Counted from the first letter of the stretch, positions 1 through 9,219 are shown. The stretch: DNA of 53,198 nucleotides from an uncultured Clostridia bacterium (GCA_947628695.1 CANRAV010000016.1:1-53198), one strand, 5' to 3'. Notes: generated from the sequence alone by a model not told the origin. Numbers and translations are program-made.

Positions 1-53
1 GCCTCCGCAGAGCTTTCCGCTATGATAACCCTCGGCCTTGTGTTGTTTTCCAT
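1..53 (-). CDS. N-terminal fragment, possible receiver-domain regulator
   Basis: Only the first 17 codons are present; the rest lies left of the window. The start is the ATG at 53-51, preceded on the minus strand by GGAGG with a 5-base spacer, which favours it over an ATG four codons upstream. The residues read MENNTRPRVIIAESSAE. A short basic lead followed by a hydrophobic beta strand and an acidic pair resembles the first strand of a response-regulator receiver domain, and Spo0A would fit a spore former, but 17 residues cannot establish this. Confidence 0.4.
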   Translation of the reverse strand, partial: MENNTRPRVIIAESSAE

Positions 54-318
54 ATAATCCTCCATGTATTCGCTGCCTGTGAAGTGACAGCTTTATTTTT
101 GTCATTATTTCATGCCTTTACTGTTCGTGAAAGAACAGCCGGCTTTTTGTCATAATCCGTCGCCGTTTAGTGGGCGAGCAGAGCCAAACGGCTTTGCTTT
201 TCATTTTAGGTGGAAACGGCTTTGCTTGTTTTTGCTGTTTGTGTCGGCACGTGCAAGCGGCCGAGAAAAGGCCTCTTTATTTTTGCCGTTTTCCGACGCC
301 GGAATTGTTTTCCTGCAC

Positions 319-330
319 TTGGTATACCAA
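319..330. promoter_or_regulatory. Palindrome TTGGTATACCAA, operator candidate
   Basis: Perfect 12-bp palindrome, followed within a few bases by a second dyad (ATTACCA ... TGGTAAAT, 331-354). Its centre GTATAC and TT flanks resemble the palindrome at 6334-6347 by the promoter of the restriction locus. Dyads of this shape are typical of dimeric winged-helix repressors such as GntR-type proteins; the binding protein is unknown. Confidence 0.35.
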
Positions 331-450
331 ATATTACCATATGTAGTGGTAAATGTCAATATGCTTTCGCCAAAAAATGTCAGAATCGTGCGCCATTTTT
401 CGACAACATATAGTGCCAAAATGACGAAAAACGTAAAAACACATCGAAAT

Positions 451-564
451 ATGGTGGGCGCTTCTAAATCCAAACGACACATGGTGAGAAGCGCAATCCC
501 CCAAAATATGGTAGGTGCCGACAAAAACGAACGACACCTGGCGAGAAGCGCAATCGCCCAAAAA
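451..564 (+). repeat. Imperfect tandem duplication, 57-bp period
   Basis: Two adjacent copies begin ATGGTGGGCGC (451) and ATGGTAGGTGCC (508) and share CGACAC, TGG[CT]GAGAAGCGCAATC and CCCAAAA in register. The period is a multiple of three, so an accidental open frame runs through both. Function unknown. Confidence 0.6.
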
Positions 565-849
565 GCCCTGCGATTTTCGGAGAAAGGCGGCGGTTTCCCC
601 TTCACTCACTTCGTTCGTGACGGAAAGAGGGGTGGAGGTGAAGCGGCGCGTGGGGAGCGGAAAACGGAGCGCTGCATGCGGGACACGGCGTGTGGTAAAT
701 GACAAGTGTGGGCAGCAAAAGCATAGTGCCTTGTAAGGAGTGAAGTGCGGGGGCGACGCTTGGGGTGTGGAGTGAAAGGTGTGATGCGTGGAAAAAACGG
801 AGTGACGCGTTAAAAGAGACGTTGCCGGCGCGGCGTTTTTTGTTTTGCG

Positions 850-970
850 CTTCATATGTGCAGGCAGAATCCTCGGCGCGGTACAATAGATGAAGGGCTT
901 TATACGTGCAGGCGGGGTGTGTATGGAGAAAGCACGGCTTGCGTTGGCGGGGTGGGCTTCAAAAGGTCTT
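850..970 (+). repeat. Diverged fragments of the dispersed three-hairpin repeat
   Basis: The segment near 898-970 carries TATACGTGCAGGCGG, GCACGGCTTGCGTTGGCGG and TTCAAAAGG in the same order as the distal half of the intact repeats (CATACGTGCG, GCGCGGCCTGCGTTGGCGG, TTCCAAAGGG). A shorter fragment (CATATGTGCAGGC) precedes it near 852. The hairpin modules are missing, so this looks like a decayed copy. Confidence 0.45.
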
Positions 971-1046
971 TATGGGGCTCCTATAATTGCGGCATTTTAT
1001 CATTAAGCAAATACCGCTTTAAAGAATTTCCCCGTAAAATACACTT

Positions 1047-4031
1047 TTATTTTTCATCTAAATTCAAAAATCCCTGTTCAAAAGCACCGGGGAATTGAAA
1101 TCTTTTATCTACGCCGTCGAACATGACAACGATAATTCCTCCGTCTATGCCCTTGACCTGTCCTGTTCCAAACGCCTTATGTGTAACAATAGTACTTGCA
1201 CGAACTTTAGAAGTGTCTACCTTTATTGTAGCTTTCTTTGCATACGGCGCGGAAAAAGATTTAGGAGGCACATAAGCCGGGCGGTAGGTACTGCCGGCGA
1301 TTGACTGTGTACTATGTGCAATCGGTGCTTTTTTTACATCGTTTTTCGCTTTCGGCTTTTCCGCCGGCGGCAAATCTTCTTCGTCTTCATCGCGATAGGA
1401 GTCTATGCTTGTGAATATCGGTCTTTCGGGAAGATCATCTTCCTTTGGAGGATCCGCTTGCATAGAAGAAGCAAGCTGCCCTGCCATCGCGTCGTAATCC
1501 GCGCGGGAGATGACGGTACTGTACAGACCCACATCCTCTCCGGAGTGCCTGTCAATACCCGTATAAATCAGGCTTGCGTCTTCATACCGCTTAAACTTAT
1601 AAACGGCGTCATTCATCAAAGACTCATTGAACACATTCAAGGAAACAAGCAGCTCAAAATCTTTCACATTAAGGCCAGTGACTTTTTTGAAAAGCTCCGG
1701 CTCCAGCTGCGTGATAACATCCTGTAAGCTGTATTCCCGATAGTCCGTCAGATACATAAACACCGGAACACGGGTGGCAAACTTAATCAGCTTCTCCTGG
1801 ATCATTTTCCGCTTCGACTTATATTCTTTCTCGGCTTCTGTCAGCTCTTTTTTCTCTTTTGGCGTCAGCTTCTCCTTGCCACGCATGGCTTTCTTCACGG
1901 CATTGGACTTGTTGATAATCGTTTCAATATCGGCGTTCAAACTGCGGAAGCCTTCAATCCGCATAAGTGCGTCCATGGCTTCCTCGCTGGCAAGCAGCCT
2001 TGTAAGCGTGTCGTTGTCCACATTGACAAGCAATGCGGACTCCCAACGCTTGGCAAGCAGCGTCGCGGAAGTGCCGGCCATGGCAATATCCAAGATTTCG
2101 GCGGCGTTTACCGGCCGCATGGCGCTTCCGTCATAGGCAAGCACCGGCAGGAAATTGATAAACTCACCGACCTTCTTCTCCGGGTTGCTCTCCGCCACAT
2201 TCAGGAAACAGCTGTAATCGGAAATCTGACGAAGCGCACGGTCAAGGGCGAAGTCAAAGACATAACATTCCTGCTTGACGATCTCCCTCTCGCCGTTGTC
2301 CTTGACGATCTCCCACGGGCTCTGCACGCGAAAAGCCGCCTGGAAATATGTTTCCGGGCTGGTCAAATTGCGCAGCATAAAAATCCCCGTCCACGGCTTG
2401 ATGGTGACGCCGGTAGTCAGCTTACCGCAGGAAAGTGTAATGGTCTTTGTCTCCAGCGGGTCGCCCATAGAGCGGCGCACCGGCTCCAAAGCCGCCGCAC
2501 CGATACCCGCCTGCGTTCCGGCGCAGACGTTGATTTTATAATCATGGAAAAAGGCATTCTGCTTTTGGGCAAGAAGATTTGCCATTGCATAACAGGACGC
2601 AACATTCGGCAAGAACCACAGCGTATGAGAAAGCACATTCAAAAGCCTTGTGTCGGAATACGGCATTGGCGGTTTCTGTGCCCCCAGCTTCAGTTCGTCT
2701 ACCGTCGTTTCCAAATAGGAACCGCGAATCAGATCAAGCCATTTCTGAACATAATCCTCGTATTTGAAGCGAGCATTCTCCCCGCTTCCCTCGGCAGAGA
2801 AAAACACATTCAGGTCGAACTCGTCAAACTCTCCCTGCTTGGCGATGCGCTGAATACTTTCCGGGATCTTATAGGTCATCATCACCATGCGGGGCAGAGA
2901 GGCATAGGGATTGACGTCGCCCGGCTTCGGGCGATAGCCCGGAAAAGCGGAAAGATTCGGCCATTCTGCTTTTGCCTTTTGCTCGTCGGAATACGTCCAG
3001 TTGTAAATCTGTTCCTCGATGAATTCCCCGGTATTGAGCGCTCGAAACGGCGTGCCCGACAAATACAGATAGTAGTCCGTCGTGATTGGCAGCCACGTTT
3101 CGTTGCGAGCGTTTCCCGCGTCATATTTGGAAAGATCTTCTTCATAGGAATCCTCGTCCTGCTCAAAAAGCTTTTTGGCATTTTCTTTCCATGCGCCGAA
3201 ATGGTACTCGTCAAAGATAACCAGATCCCAGTTAGTAGTATGTACCCATTCGTTTTTTGCTTTTATGCGGCCGGTCTCCTTATCGACACCAAGAAAATCC
3301 TGAAAAGAGCCAAAGCAAACAATAGGCCTTGACCTGTCCGCCCGTTCGTACTGCGCGTCCGCGGAAAGGCCGCCCGGAGTGGTGGGACGGGTAATAAACT
3401 GCCAGCCTTCAAAGTCAATATGTGTCAGCAAATCTTCCCGCCACGCCGTCTGTACGGCAGGCTTAAAGGTCAAAATCAGTACACGCTTAAAGCCCATCCG
3501 CCTGGCAAGCTGATATGAAGCAAAGGTTTTGCCGAAACGCATTTTGGCATTCCAGAGAAACTTCGGCGTCCTGCCGCTGTTCTCCCGATAGGCGGATTCA
3601 AAATATTCTATTGTCCTCTCTACTGCCTGCTCCTGTTCCGGGCGCATGGCAAAGGTCTGTGTGCGGTTTTCTGCATTCTCTGCGCCCGTCTGAACGGCGA
3701 CAACGGCCGCCTGCACGTCGGCAAGAGAGCATTTGAACCACTCGTTGCGATCCTCGCCGGAGTTGAGGCGCTGCTTTCCCTTTGCCTGCAAAACAGCGTG
3801 GACATCGTGATCGGTGAAGCAGCTGCCGTCATTTTTCATTGCTGACCACCGGCCGAGAATTTTATACGGTACGGCGGCAGTATGTACCTGCTCTTTCACG
3901 CGGGTTTCCACGTCTCGCTCTGTGTAGCCGACTTTGATGTATCCTCTGTGGGAATCAACACCCACAAATTCATAAGCGTAAATCGTGGGATGGGATTCGG
4001 GACGTTGCGGGAAGAAATCTATATCAGGCAT
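1047..4031 (-). CDS. GIY-YIG nuclease / superfamily 2 helicase restriction protein
   Basis: A 994-residue protein that looks like the nuclease-translocase of a restriction-modification locus. Residues about 15-105 match a T5orf172-type GIY-YIG nuclease: IYAYEF, GYIKVGYT, the arginine in ETRVKEQ and EWFKC. A superfamily 2 helicase core follows, with Walker A MRFGKT (164-169), DEYH (274-277), SGTPF (motif III) and QAAFRVQSPW as motif VI. The last 50 residues (HKAFGTGQVKG ... FQFPGAFEQGFL) resemble the small Tudor-like C-terminal domain of some UvrD-type helicases. The ATG shares one base with the stop of the upstream methylase (TAATG), and GGAGGTGAC lies just inside that gene, so the two are translationally coupled. 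Recognition specificity cannot be read from the sequence. Confidence 0.85.
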   Translation of the reverse strand: MPDIDFFPQRPESHPTIYAYEFVGVDSHRGYIKVGYTERDVETRVKEQVHTAAVPYKILGRWSAMKNDGSCFTDHDVHAVLQAKGKQRLNSGEDRNEWFKCSLADVQAAVVAVQTGAENAENRTQTFAMRPEQEQAVERTIEYFESAYRENSGRTPKFLWNAKMRFGKTFASYQLARRMGFKRVLILTFKPAVQTAWREDLLTHIDFEGWQFITRPTTPGGLSADAQYERADRSRPIVCFGSFQDFLGVDKETGRIKAKNEWVHTTNWDLVIFDEYHFGAWKENAKKLFEQDEDSYEEDLSKYDAGNARNETWLPITTDYYLYLSGTPFRALNTGEFIEEQIYNWTYSDEQKAKAEWPNLSAFPGYRPKPGDVNPYASLPRMVMMTYKIPESIQRIAKQGEFDEFDLNVFFSAEGSGENARFKYEDYVQKWLDLIRGSYLETTVDELKLGAQKPPMPYSDTRLLNVLSHTLWFLPNVASCYAMANLLAQKQNAFFHDYKINVCAGTQAGIGAAALEPVRRSMGDPLETKTITLSCGKLTTGVTIKPWTGIFMLRNLTSPETYFQAAFRVQSPWEIVKDNGEREIVKQECYVFDFALDRALRQISDYSCFLNVAESNPEKKVGEFINFLPVLAYDGSAMRPVNAAEILDIAMAGTSATLLAKRWESALLVNVDNDTLTRLLASEEAMDALMRIEGFRSLNADIETIINKSNAVKKAMRGKEKLTPKEKKELTEAEKEYKSKRKMIQEKLIKFATRVPVFMYLTDYREYSLQDVITQLEPELFKKVTGLNVKDFELLVSLNVFNESLMNDAVYKFKRYEDASLIYTGIDRHSGEDVGLYSTVISRADYDAMAGQLASSMQADPPKEDDLPERPIFTSIDSYRDEDEEDLPPAEKPKAKNDVKKAPIAHSTQSIAGSTYRPAYVPPKSFSAPYAKKATIKVDTSKVRASTIVTHKAFGTGQVKGIDGGIIVVMFDGVDKRFQFPGAFEQGFLNLDEK

Positions 4032-5578
4032 TAGTCGTCACCTCCCAAGTCCATCGGTTTTATCATGCTTTCGATAAAAGCAATCTCATCATCGGTTAAT
4101 GCGTATTTTTCATATAATTCTTCGTCTGTCCATGACTTAGAAAAATCTTGCTGTGGAACAAGCTGGTACACACCCTTAGCCGCATTTTGGGAATTCTTCT
4201 TTAGCAAAACTAAGAAGCGGAAAAACTTGGTTGATATATACGACATTACATTTTTACATTCAGCTTTATCCTTAAATGGGCCAATAACAAGATAGCTCTC
4301 ATTACAAATTGAATTTGGCTCACCATAAAACGGTGTGGGTAAAATTGGGTGTGGAAATACATCACTACCACTTCCGGCTTTCGCAATAAATACTTTGTGC
4401 CAAGATATCATTTCACGTCCTCTTGAAATGTCTCTGGCAGGAGCAAACGCAAACGTTCCTCGTATTTCACGATCATTACCACTAACATATATTTTAAGAT
4501 CAGAATTTGCTAATTTTATTTTATTTCCTTTATAGGTATTTGGTAAACCAAATGGTAATCTTGTACTAACAAGTCTTTCCATGGATTGTTCTGATAATTT
4601 TTTCACTTTGTGAAGAATATCTACTGCCTCGTTGTATCGAATAAAGGTATCACATCCTTTTTCAAGCAAAGGACGGCTAACCGGCCCCAACACTTCGTTT
4701 CCTTTATGAGAATATACAGCACAATTTCCGGCATTATCTCTATCCCACAGGAAGTACGACACACCACCTTTAATTTGAACACCAGTGAAACAATCGGATG
4801 CTTCAGGAAAATCATGAATAATTCGCAAATGATTATCGTGCAACATCTCATCACGATATTCGTCAAGGCCTTTCCCACCGGTGAACCATCTTGATGGGGT
4901 AATCATAGAAATAAACCTTGGATTCAATTTCTTAGCACCTTGGACAAATAGTTGATATATAGGCTTTGCACTTGCGCCATTTCCACCTCCGTCATTTAAT
5001 TGATATGGCGGATTACTGATTATCACATCAAACTTCATCTTGAAAATTTCCTCCGGCTTTGTAGTATGAATCCATTCATAGGCGTGAGTTTCGAGACCTG
5101 CCTCGCGGTCATATTCCTTTTGTGAAGCCCCGCAAAACACGCATCGCCCGTCTTTCCATCTGTGCTGAATATTCTTAAAACGTATATTCCCGTCAACCGT
5201 ATCAAAGTGCGTCACGGAGTAATTTCCGTTTGCCGTCTTGGAACAATACAGACTGCGCCGCGAGAGGTGAGAAGTCAGTTCCGTAATGGCAATGCCGTAA
5301 AGCTGATGTTTGAAAATGTGGTCTGTCCGTTCTTGAAGGTCAGGATAAATCGGCTCAAGACCCTTCAAAAGCCGCTTAGCTATTTCCCGCAGAAAAACAC
5401 CGCTCTTTGCAGCCGGGTCTAAAAATGTGGCGTTGGGATCGCTGAATAATTCCTGCGGCAGAAGGTCAAGCATGGCGTTTGCAACTTCCGGCGGGGTGAA
5501 TACCTCGTCGTTGGACAGATTCGCAATGCAGGAAAGCACATCCGGGTTATACGTTATATCGTAGAAATCACTCGCCAT
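4031..5578 (-). CDS. N6-adenine DNA methyltransferase, Eco57I-like
   Basis: A 515-residue adenine methylase. AdoMet-binding motif I is FLDPAAKSGVF (52-62) and catalytic motif IV is NPPY (189-192). About 320 residues follow and probably include the target recognition region. The ATG at 5578 was chosen because AGGAG lies upstream and residues homologous to methylases begin there; the open frame extends 36 codons further inside the preceding gene. It overlaps that gene by 11 bp and the helicase by one base, forming an operon. The stretch about 4060-5060 is visibly more AT-rich than its neighbours, which suggests exchange of the specificity region. Confidence 0.85.
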   Translation of the reverse strand: MASDFYDITYNPDVLSCIANLSNDEVFTPPEVANAMLDLLPQELFSDPNATFLDPAAKSGVFLREIAKRLLKGLEPIYPDLQERTDHIFKHQLYGIAITELTSHLSRRSLYCSKTANGNYSVTHFDTVDGNIRFKNIQHRWKDGRCVFCGASQKEYDREAGLETHAYEWIHTTKPEEIFKMKFDVIISNPPYQLNDGGGNGASAKPIYQLFVQGAKKLNPRFISMITPSRWFTGGKGLDEYRDEMLHDNHLRIIHDFPEASDCFTGVQIKGGVSYFLWDRDNAGNCAVYSHKGNEVLGPVSRPLLEKGCDTFIRYNEAVDILHKVKKLSEQSMERLVSTRLPFGLPNTYKGNKIKLANSDLKIYVSGNDREIRGTFAFAPARDISRGREMISWHKVFIAKAGSGSDVFPHPILPTPFYGEPNSICNESYLVIGPFKDKAECKNVMSYISTKFFRFLVLLKKNSQNAAKGVYQLVPQQDFSKSWTDEELYEKYALTDDEIAFIESMIKPMDLGGDD

Positions 5579-6272
5579 AATCTTGCATTCTCCTATAATC
5601 AAAAATGTACTGCCGGAGCAAAAGCGGCTCCACCTCGCCGTTTTCATCGGCAAATATATCCATCTGCCCTGTTCTTTTGATTTCATCTTCCATAGAAGCG
5701 CTGGTCATCAACTCTGCGAAGGAATAGTCCTTCCGCTGGACTCGTGTGTCGTTAAACGGAAATGTCCATTCCGAAAAGGCAATGGGTGCTTTTGTGTCCT
5801 TTTGATTTTCGTCCACACACATCATCGTCAGGGCGTTCCCGCACACAATGTTCCGGTTGAGAATAAAGCGGACGGCCTGTCGGCACTCATCCGTCGCTTC
5901 GTTCTTGCAAACAGCGTCGTATTCCTGCTCCCATATGCGATACAGTCTTTCTCGGCAGGCAAGGACATTGTCCATCAGCAGATCGATGCCGTAAACACCG
6001 GATATAGCAATCACCGATTGCTTTTCAAATGCAAAAGCCTCCGGGCTTTTCCGTTTTGGCAGGGTCGCCCGTTTTTTTGCCGCGTTAAGCTTCCGCCGCA
6101 GAATCTCCACAAGAAACGCCCCCTCGCCGCAGGCAGGCTCTAAAAACCGGCTGTCCACCCGTTCTGTCTCTTGTTTAACCAAATCAAGCATTGCGTTGAC
6201 TTCGCGCTCTGCGGTAAACACTTCACCGTGATCCGCTACACGCTGCTTGGATTTCACTTGTTTCTCCGCCAT
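5568..6272 (-). CDS. Methyltransferase-like partner subunit lacking motif IV
   Basis: First gene of the restriction operon, 234 residues. It has the typical N-terminal lead GEVFTAEREVNAMLDL and AdoMet motif FLEPACGEGAFL (43-54), then the family segments NIVCGNALT and FSEWTFPF that normally stand just before NPPY, but no NPPY appears and the protein ends soon after. It therefore looks like the AdoMet-binding front half of a methylase, probably a partner of the complete methylase encoded next, though a catalytically dead relic is possible. The ATG at 6272 has GGAGG five bases upstream, better than the in-frame ATG 31 codons earlier. Confidence 0.75.
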   Translation of the reverse strand: MAEKQVKSKQRVADHGEVFTAEREVNAMLDLVKQETERVDSRFLEPACGEGAFLVEILRRKLNAAKKRATLPKRKSPEAFAFEKQSVIAISGVYGIDLLMDNVLACRERLYRIWEQEYDAVCKNEATDECRQAVRFILNRNIVCGNALTMMCVDENQKDTKAPIAFSEWTFPFNDTRVQRKDYSFAELMTSASMEDEIKRTGQMDIFADENGEVEPLLLRQYIFDYRRMQDYGE

Positions 6273-6333
6273 TGCCGCCTCCGGTATTCTGCAGTAAGTA
6301 CAGCTGCGAAAATGTGTACCGTTCTGTAAATCC

Positions 6334-6347
6334 TTTTGTATACAAAA
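6334..6347. promoter_or_regulatory. Palindromic operator candidate at restriction promoter
   Basis: TTTTGTATACAAAA is a perfect 14-bp palindrome immediately downstream of the -10 element, where a bound dimer would block initiation or early elongation. No controller protein is encoded in the operon. Confidence 0.5.
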
Positions 6348-6355
6348 CCAGATTA

Positions 6356-6384
6356 AGTATAACACAAAACCGTCGCTTTTTCAA
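6356..6384 (-). promoter_or_regulatory. Promoter of the restriction-modification operon
   Basis: On the minus strand TTGAAA (6384-6379), a 17-bp spacer and TATACT (6361-6356) make a good sigma-A promoter about 85 bp ahead of the first methylase start. Confidence 0.75.
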
Positions 6385-6492
6385 CACTCCCCCTTGAGAT
6401 TTTTTTGCTTTACAACAGCTTGGCATTTTCGTAAATCGCCGCCCGGCAGCGGAAGGTGAAAAGCGGCATGCCGCAGCTTTTTCCCGCGCCGG

Positions 6493-6685
6493 CGCTCCAT
6501 ACGTGCAAACAGCCTATACATCAATGCGGCGCGGCCTGCGTTGGCGGCTCGGGATTCCAAAGGGTGCCAACCCTTTGGGTTTAAAAAGCTTTGTTGTTCA
6601 ATAAACCTAACCCAAAACAGCCATGAAGGGACGGAGTCCCTTCATATGAAAAACAAGGCCGAGCGTGAGCTCGGCCATAAAAAAC
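6493..6685 (+). repeat. Dispersed three-hairpin repeat, copy A
   Basis: Starts CTCCATACGTGC and contains GCGCGGCCTGCGTTGGCGG, then three dyads: CCAAAGGG/CCCTTTGG (6557-6578), GAAGGGAC/GTCCCTTC (6625-6643) and GGCCGAGC/GCTCGGCC (6657-6676). The third dyad lies 37 bp past the stop of the minus-strand exporter gene, so it could terminate that transcript. Confidence 0.85.
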
Positions 6686-6712
6686 CAAAAAACAAACCCA
6701 AAAACCACAAGT

Positions 6713-8332
6713 TTAAGCTGTCTGCTGCAGAGGGGAAGCGGGCGACAGGTCGTAGACGCGGGTGAACTGCCGTCTTCTCTCAGGCGCGAGGTGGTGGCTG
6801 ACGAGCACGAGCGTAAGCGAGGGGTTGGCAAGCAGGCTTTCCTCGACGATGTCGGCGTTAGCGCGGTCGAGTGCGCTTGTGCCCTCGTCGATAAGCAGCA
6901 CGGAGCGGTTGTGTATCAGTGCCCTGGCGATGGCGACGCGTTGCTTCTGCCCGCCGGAGAGGCCGCTTCCGTTCTCGCCGACCGGGGTGTCAAGCCCGAG
7001 CGGCATAGCGGCGAGGTCGCCGGCAAGCGCGCTGCCGGCCAGCGCCTTTTCCATCTGTTCGTCGGAAAAGTCCTCGCCAAGCGTTATGTTGTCCCTTATC
7101 GTGGTGTTGAAGAGGAAAACGTTCTGCTCTATAAAGCTCATCTACTTCCCGATCTGCTCGGGCGTTAATCCGCGCGCGTCCGCACCGTCGAAGCTTATGC
7201 TGCCGCCGTAGCCGGGCAGCCAGCCCAGCAGGAGCTTCAAAAGCGTGGACTTCCCGCAGCCGGAAGGCCCGGTCAGCGCGTACTTGCCGCCCTTCTTGAA
7301 GGAAAGCGACAGGTTGTTAAGCACAGCCCTTTCGCCGTATCCGAAGGTAAGATTGCTGACGGCGATAGAGTCGGCAATCTCCGGGGAGCTGCCGTTTTCC
7401 AAGGGCAAGCTTCCGCCGCGAACGGTTATCTTCTCAAAGTATGGCTTTGTCGAGGAGAAGGAAAGCAGAAGCTGCGCTACGGTTCCTATCCCGTTGGAGA
7501 GGCTTCCGCACAGGTTGCCGCCACCCATGAGCGCGCTCTGCAGTATCACCCCGCGGATGGAAAGCACGCCGATAAGCACGTCGATAAGCAGCTGCATGAC
7601 CACGTTCACGCACCCGAAGCCTGCGCCGACAAAGCCCTTGACACAGGCAAGCTTAAGCTTCGGCCTTTCGATTTGCTCGCTCGCCTCTTCCGCACCCTCG
7701 CGGAAGCGCTGCTCGCGCCCGAAAGCGCGCAGCACGTCATAGCCCGACAAAATGTCCTTAAGCCTGCTTGTCGCCTTTGACTGACCCGTCTCGCAGTCCT
7801 CGCCCAGCTTCTCCATGCGCTTGCCGAAAAGCCGAGGCACAAGCATCATAACAGCCACGTTGACAAGCGACGCGACAAGCAGCGACCAGTGAAGCGTCAG
7901 CAGCGCGGCGACGCTGAACACGGCGCTCGCGGCACAGGATACGCATTCGTAAAACGGCTGCCAGGCAAGCTTTTCTATCTGGTTTACGTCGTTTGTGAAC
8001 CGCGACAGATACTCCCCCGTGTCGGCTTCGTGGAACTCGACGTGCGTCTTTTGAAGCAGCGTCGCCGTCATATCGCGCCGAACCTCGTTGTTCATGGCCC
8101 TTATCGCACGCCCTTGCAGGAACTCGCTTAAGCCGTTCGTCCACAGCAGGACAAACCAGGCGCCTGCCATCACAAGCATCCAAAAGAAGAAGCCGCGCAG
8201 GTCAAGCTCTATAATTCTTTGGAAGAGCTGCATCAAAAGCAGGTTGTTCCCGATTTGCAGCGCGCACACCACAAGCAGTGTTGCCACCGCCAAGGCGTTT
8301 GCTTTCCAATATTTCTTTAAGTAGTAGCTCAT
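6713..8332 (-). pseudogene. ABC exporter gene interrupted by in-frame TAG
   Basis: Conceptual product of 539 residues plus one stop: an N-terminal six-helix transmembrane half and a nucleotide-binding domain of the lipid, peptide or bacteriocin exporter type. Walker A GPSGCGKST is in the first part (8332-7142). The signature LSGGQKQR, Walker B VLLIDEGTSALD and H-loop VLVSHH are in the second (7141-6713). A single TAG codon (7144-7142) falls before MSFIEQNVFLFN, where family members have an ordinary residue near the Q-loop, and an ATG follows it directly in the same frame. The reading frame is otherwise intact, so this is a recent nonsense mutation, a sequencing error, or a split gene restarting at TAGATG. 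The start overlaps the upstream regulator stop by ATGA. Confidence 0.8.
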
Positions 8333-9219
8333 TGTTTTACATCTCCTTTATATGCTGCGTCTTCCCATGTCTCGTCGGGCTCCAAAATAGGCAAAGCGTC
8401 GCCAAGCCGTATAAGGTTTGTGTCGTACTGCATAATAGTCCGCCCGATAAGCAGGAAGGGAACAAGCTTTATCGGCTCCGTTACGCTGTAAACGGTCTCC
8501 GGCCCGTCCTCAAGCTCCAGCTCCATGGACGACAGTATGCTTCGCTCTGCCAGGGCTTTAAGCAGCTCCTCCGTCGTCTCACGCGGAATTTTAAGCTCCT
8601 TCGTCACCACCCCGGGCGAGAACCAACCCGCGTTTCGCCCGTACAGGCAGCCCAAAAGCTCTAAGCAGCCCGGCCTTGCGAGCACGGCAAACAGCTTCCT
8701 GTACTCCTCCTTTGGCGCAAGCCACTTCGCCCAGCCGCCCTTCGGCTTCGGCCAAAGCGTCACAAACGAAAGGTCCTCTGCGTGTACGTCAAGCAGCATC
8801 CCGCCTTCGCCCAGAACTTGCGTCAGAAACATCTCGCGGCCGCTGCCGCCGTCTAAAAGGCAGGACTCGGGGTAGCTCATGCTCGGCAGATTTACGTCCA
8901 TCGGCGAAAAGTAGTCAACGCACGACCAAACCAGCCGACACAATCGGTTCATGCGCTCCTTCGCGGGGAAGCCGCGCAGCCACCGACGCACCGCGTCCTC
9001 TGCGTCTGCCTGCTCGCCGCTCTCCATGCCGAACAGGGCGTCGATTGTCACGCCCAGCTGCCGCGACAGCACCGGAAGCAGCTCTACGTCCGGCGTGCCG
9101 CCGTTTTCCCATTTGCTTACCGCCTGCGACGATACGCCTACCGCATTGCCAAGCTGCTCTTGCGTCAGCCCGCGCTCCTTCCTCAATGCCGCTATTCTTT
9201 CGCTTAGCTCGTTTGCCAT
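8329..9219 (-). CDS. XRE-family transcriptional regulator with C-terminal helical domain
   Basis: A 296-residue cytoplasmic regulator. Residues 1-65 form a classical lambda-repressor-like helix-turn-helix: LSERIAALRKERGLTQEQLG, then VSSQAVSKWENG and LPVLSRQLGVTIDALFG. The C-terminal part includes a winged-helix-like segment (VVTKELKIPRETTEELLKAL). The ATG at 9219 is preferred because the preceding residues are not helix-turn-helix-like and AAAGGACGG precedes it. Its stop overlaps the exporter start by four bases, so it probably controls the exporter and its own promoter. Confidence 0.8.
   Translation of the reverse strand: MANELSERIAALRKERGLTQEQLGNAVGVSSQAVSKWENGGTPDVELLPVLSRQLGVTIDALFGMESGEQADAEDAVRRWLRGFPAKERMNRLCRLVWSCVDYFSPMDVNLPSMSYPESCLLDGGSGREMFLTQVLGEGGMLLDVHAEDLSFVTLWPKPKGGWAKWLAPKEEYRKLFAVLARPGCLELLGCLYGRNAGWFSPGVVTKELKIPRETTEELLKALAERSILSSMELELEDGPETVYSVTEPIKLVPFLLIGRTIMQYDTNLIRLGDALPILEPDETWEDAAYKGDVKQ

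Larger units (their letters stand above)
54..1046. other. Gene-poor, repeat-rich spacer
   Basis: About 1 kb between a minus-strand gene start and the end of the restriction locus. Open frames exist on both strands, but they overlap one another, have no convincing ribosome binding sites, and encode low-complexity or repeat-derived peptides. The stretch holds a 12-bp palindrome, a duplicated 57-bp unit and diverged fragments of the dispersed repeat, each listed separately. I see no tRNA or recognisable protein gene. Confidence 0.6.

Noticed and set aside
112-702. 196-codon plus-strand open frame with several overlapping frames
   Set aside because: No ribosome binding site, repeat-derived and arginine-rich sequence, conflicting frames on both strands, no family resemblance.
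7142-7144. TAG as a recoded sense codon
   Set aside because: Other genes in the window end at TAG and no recoding element is visible, so a mutation or error is the simpler reading.
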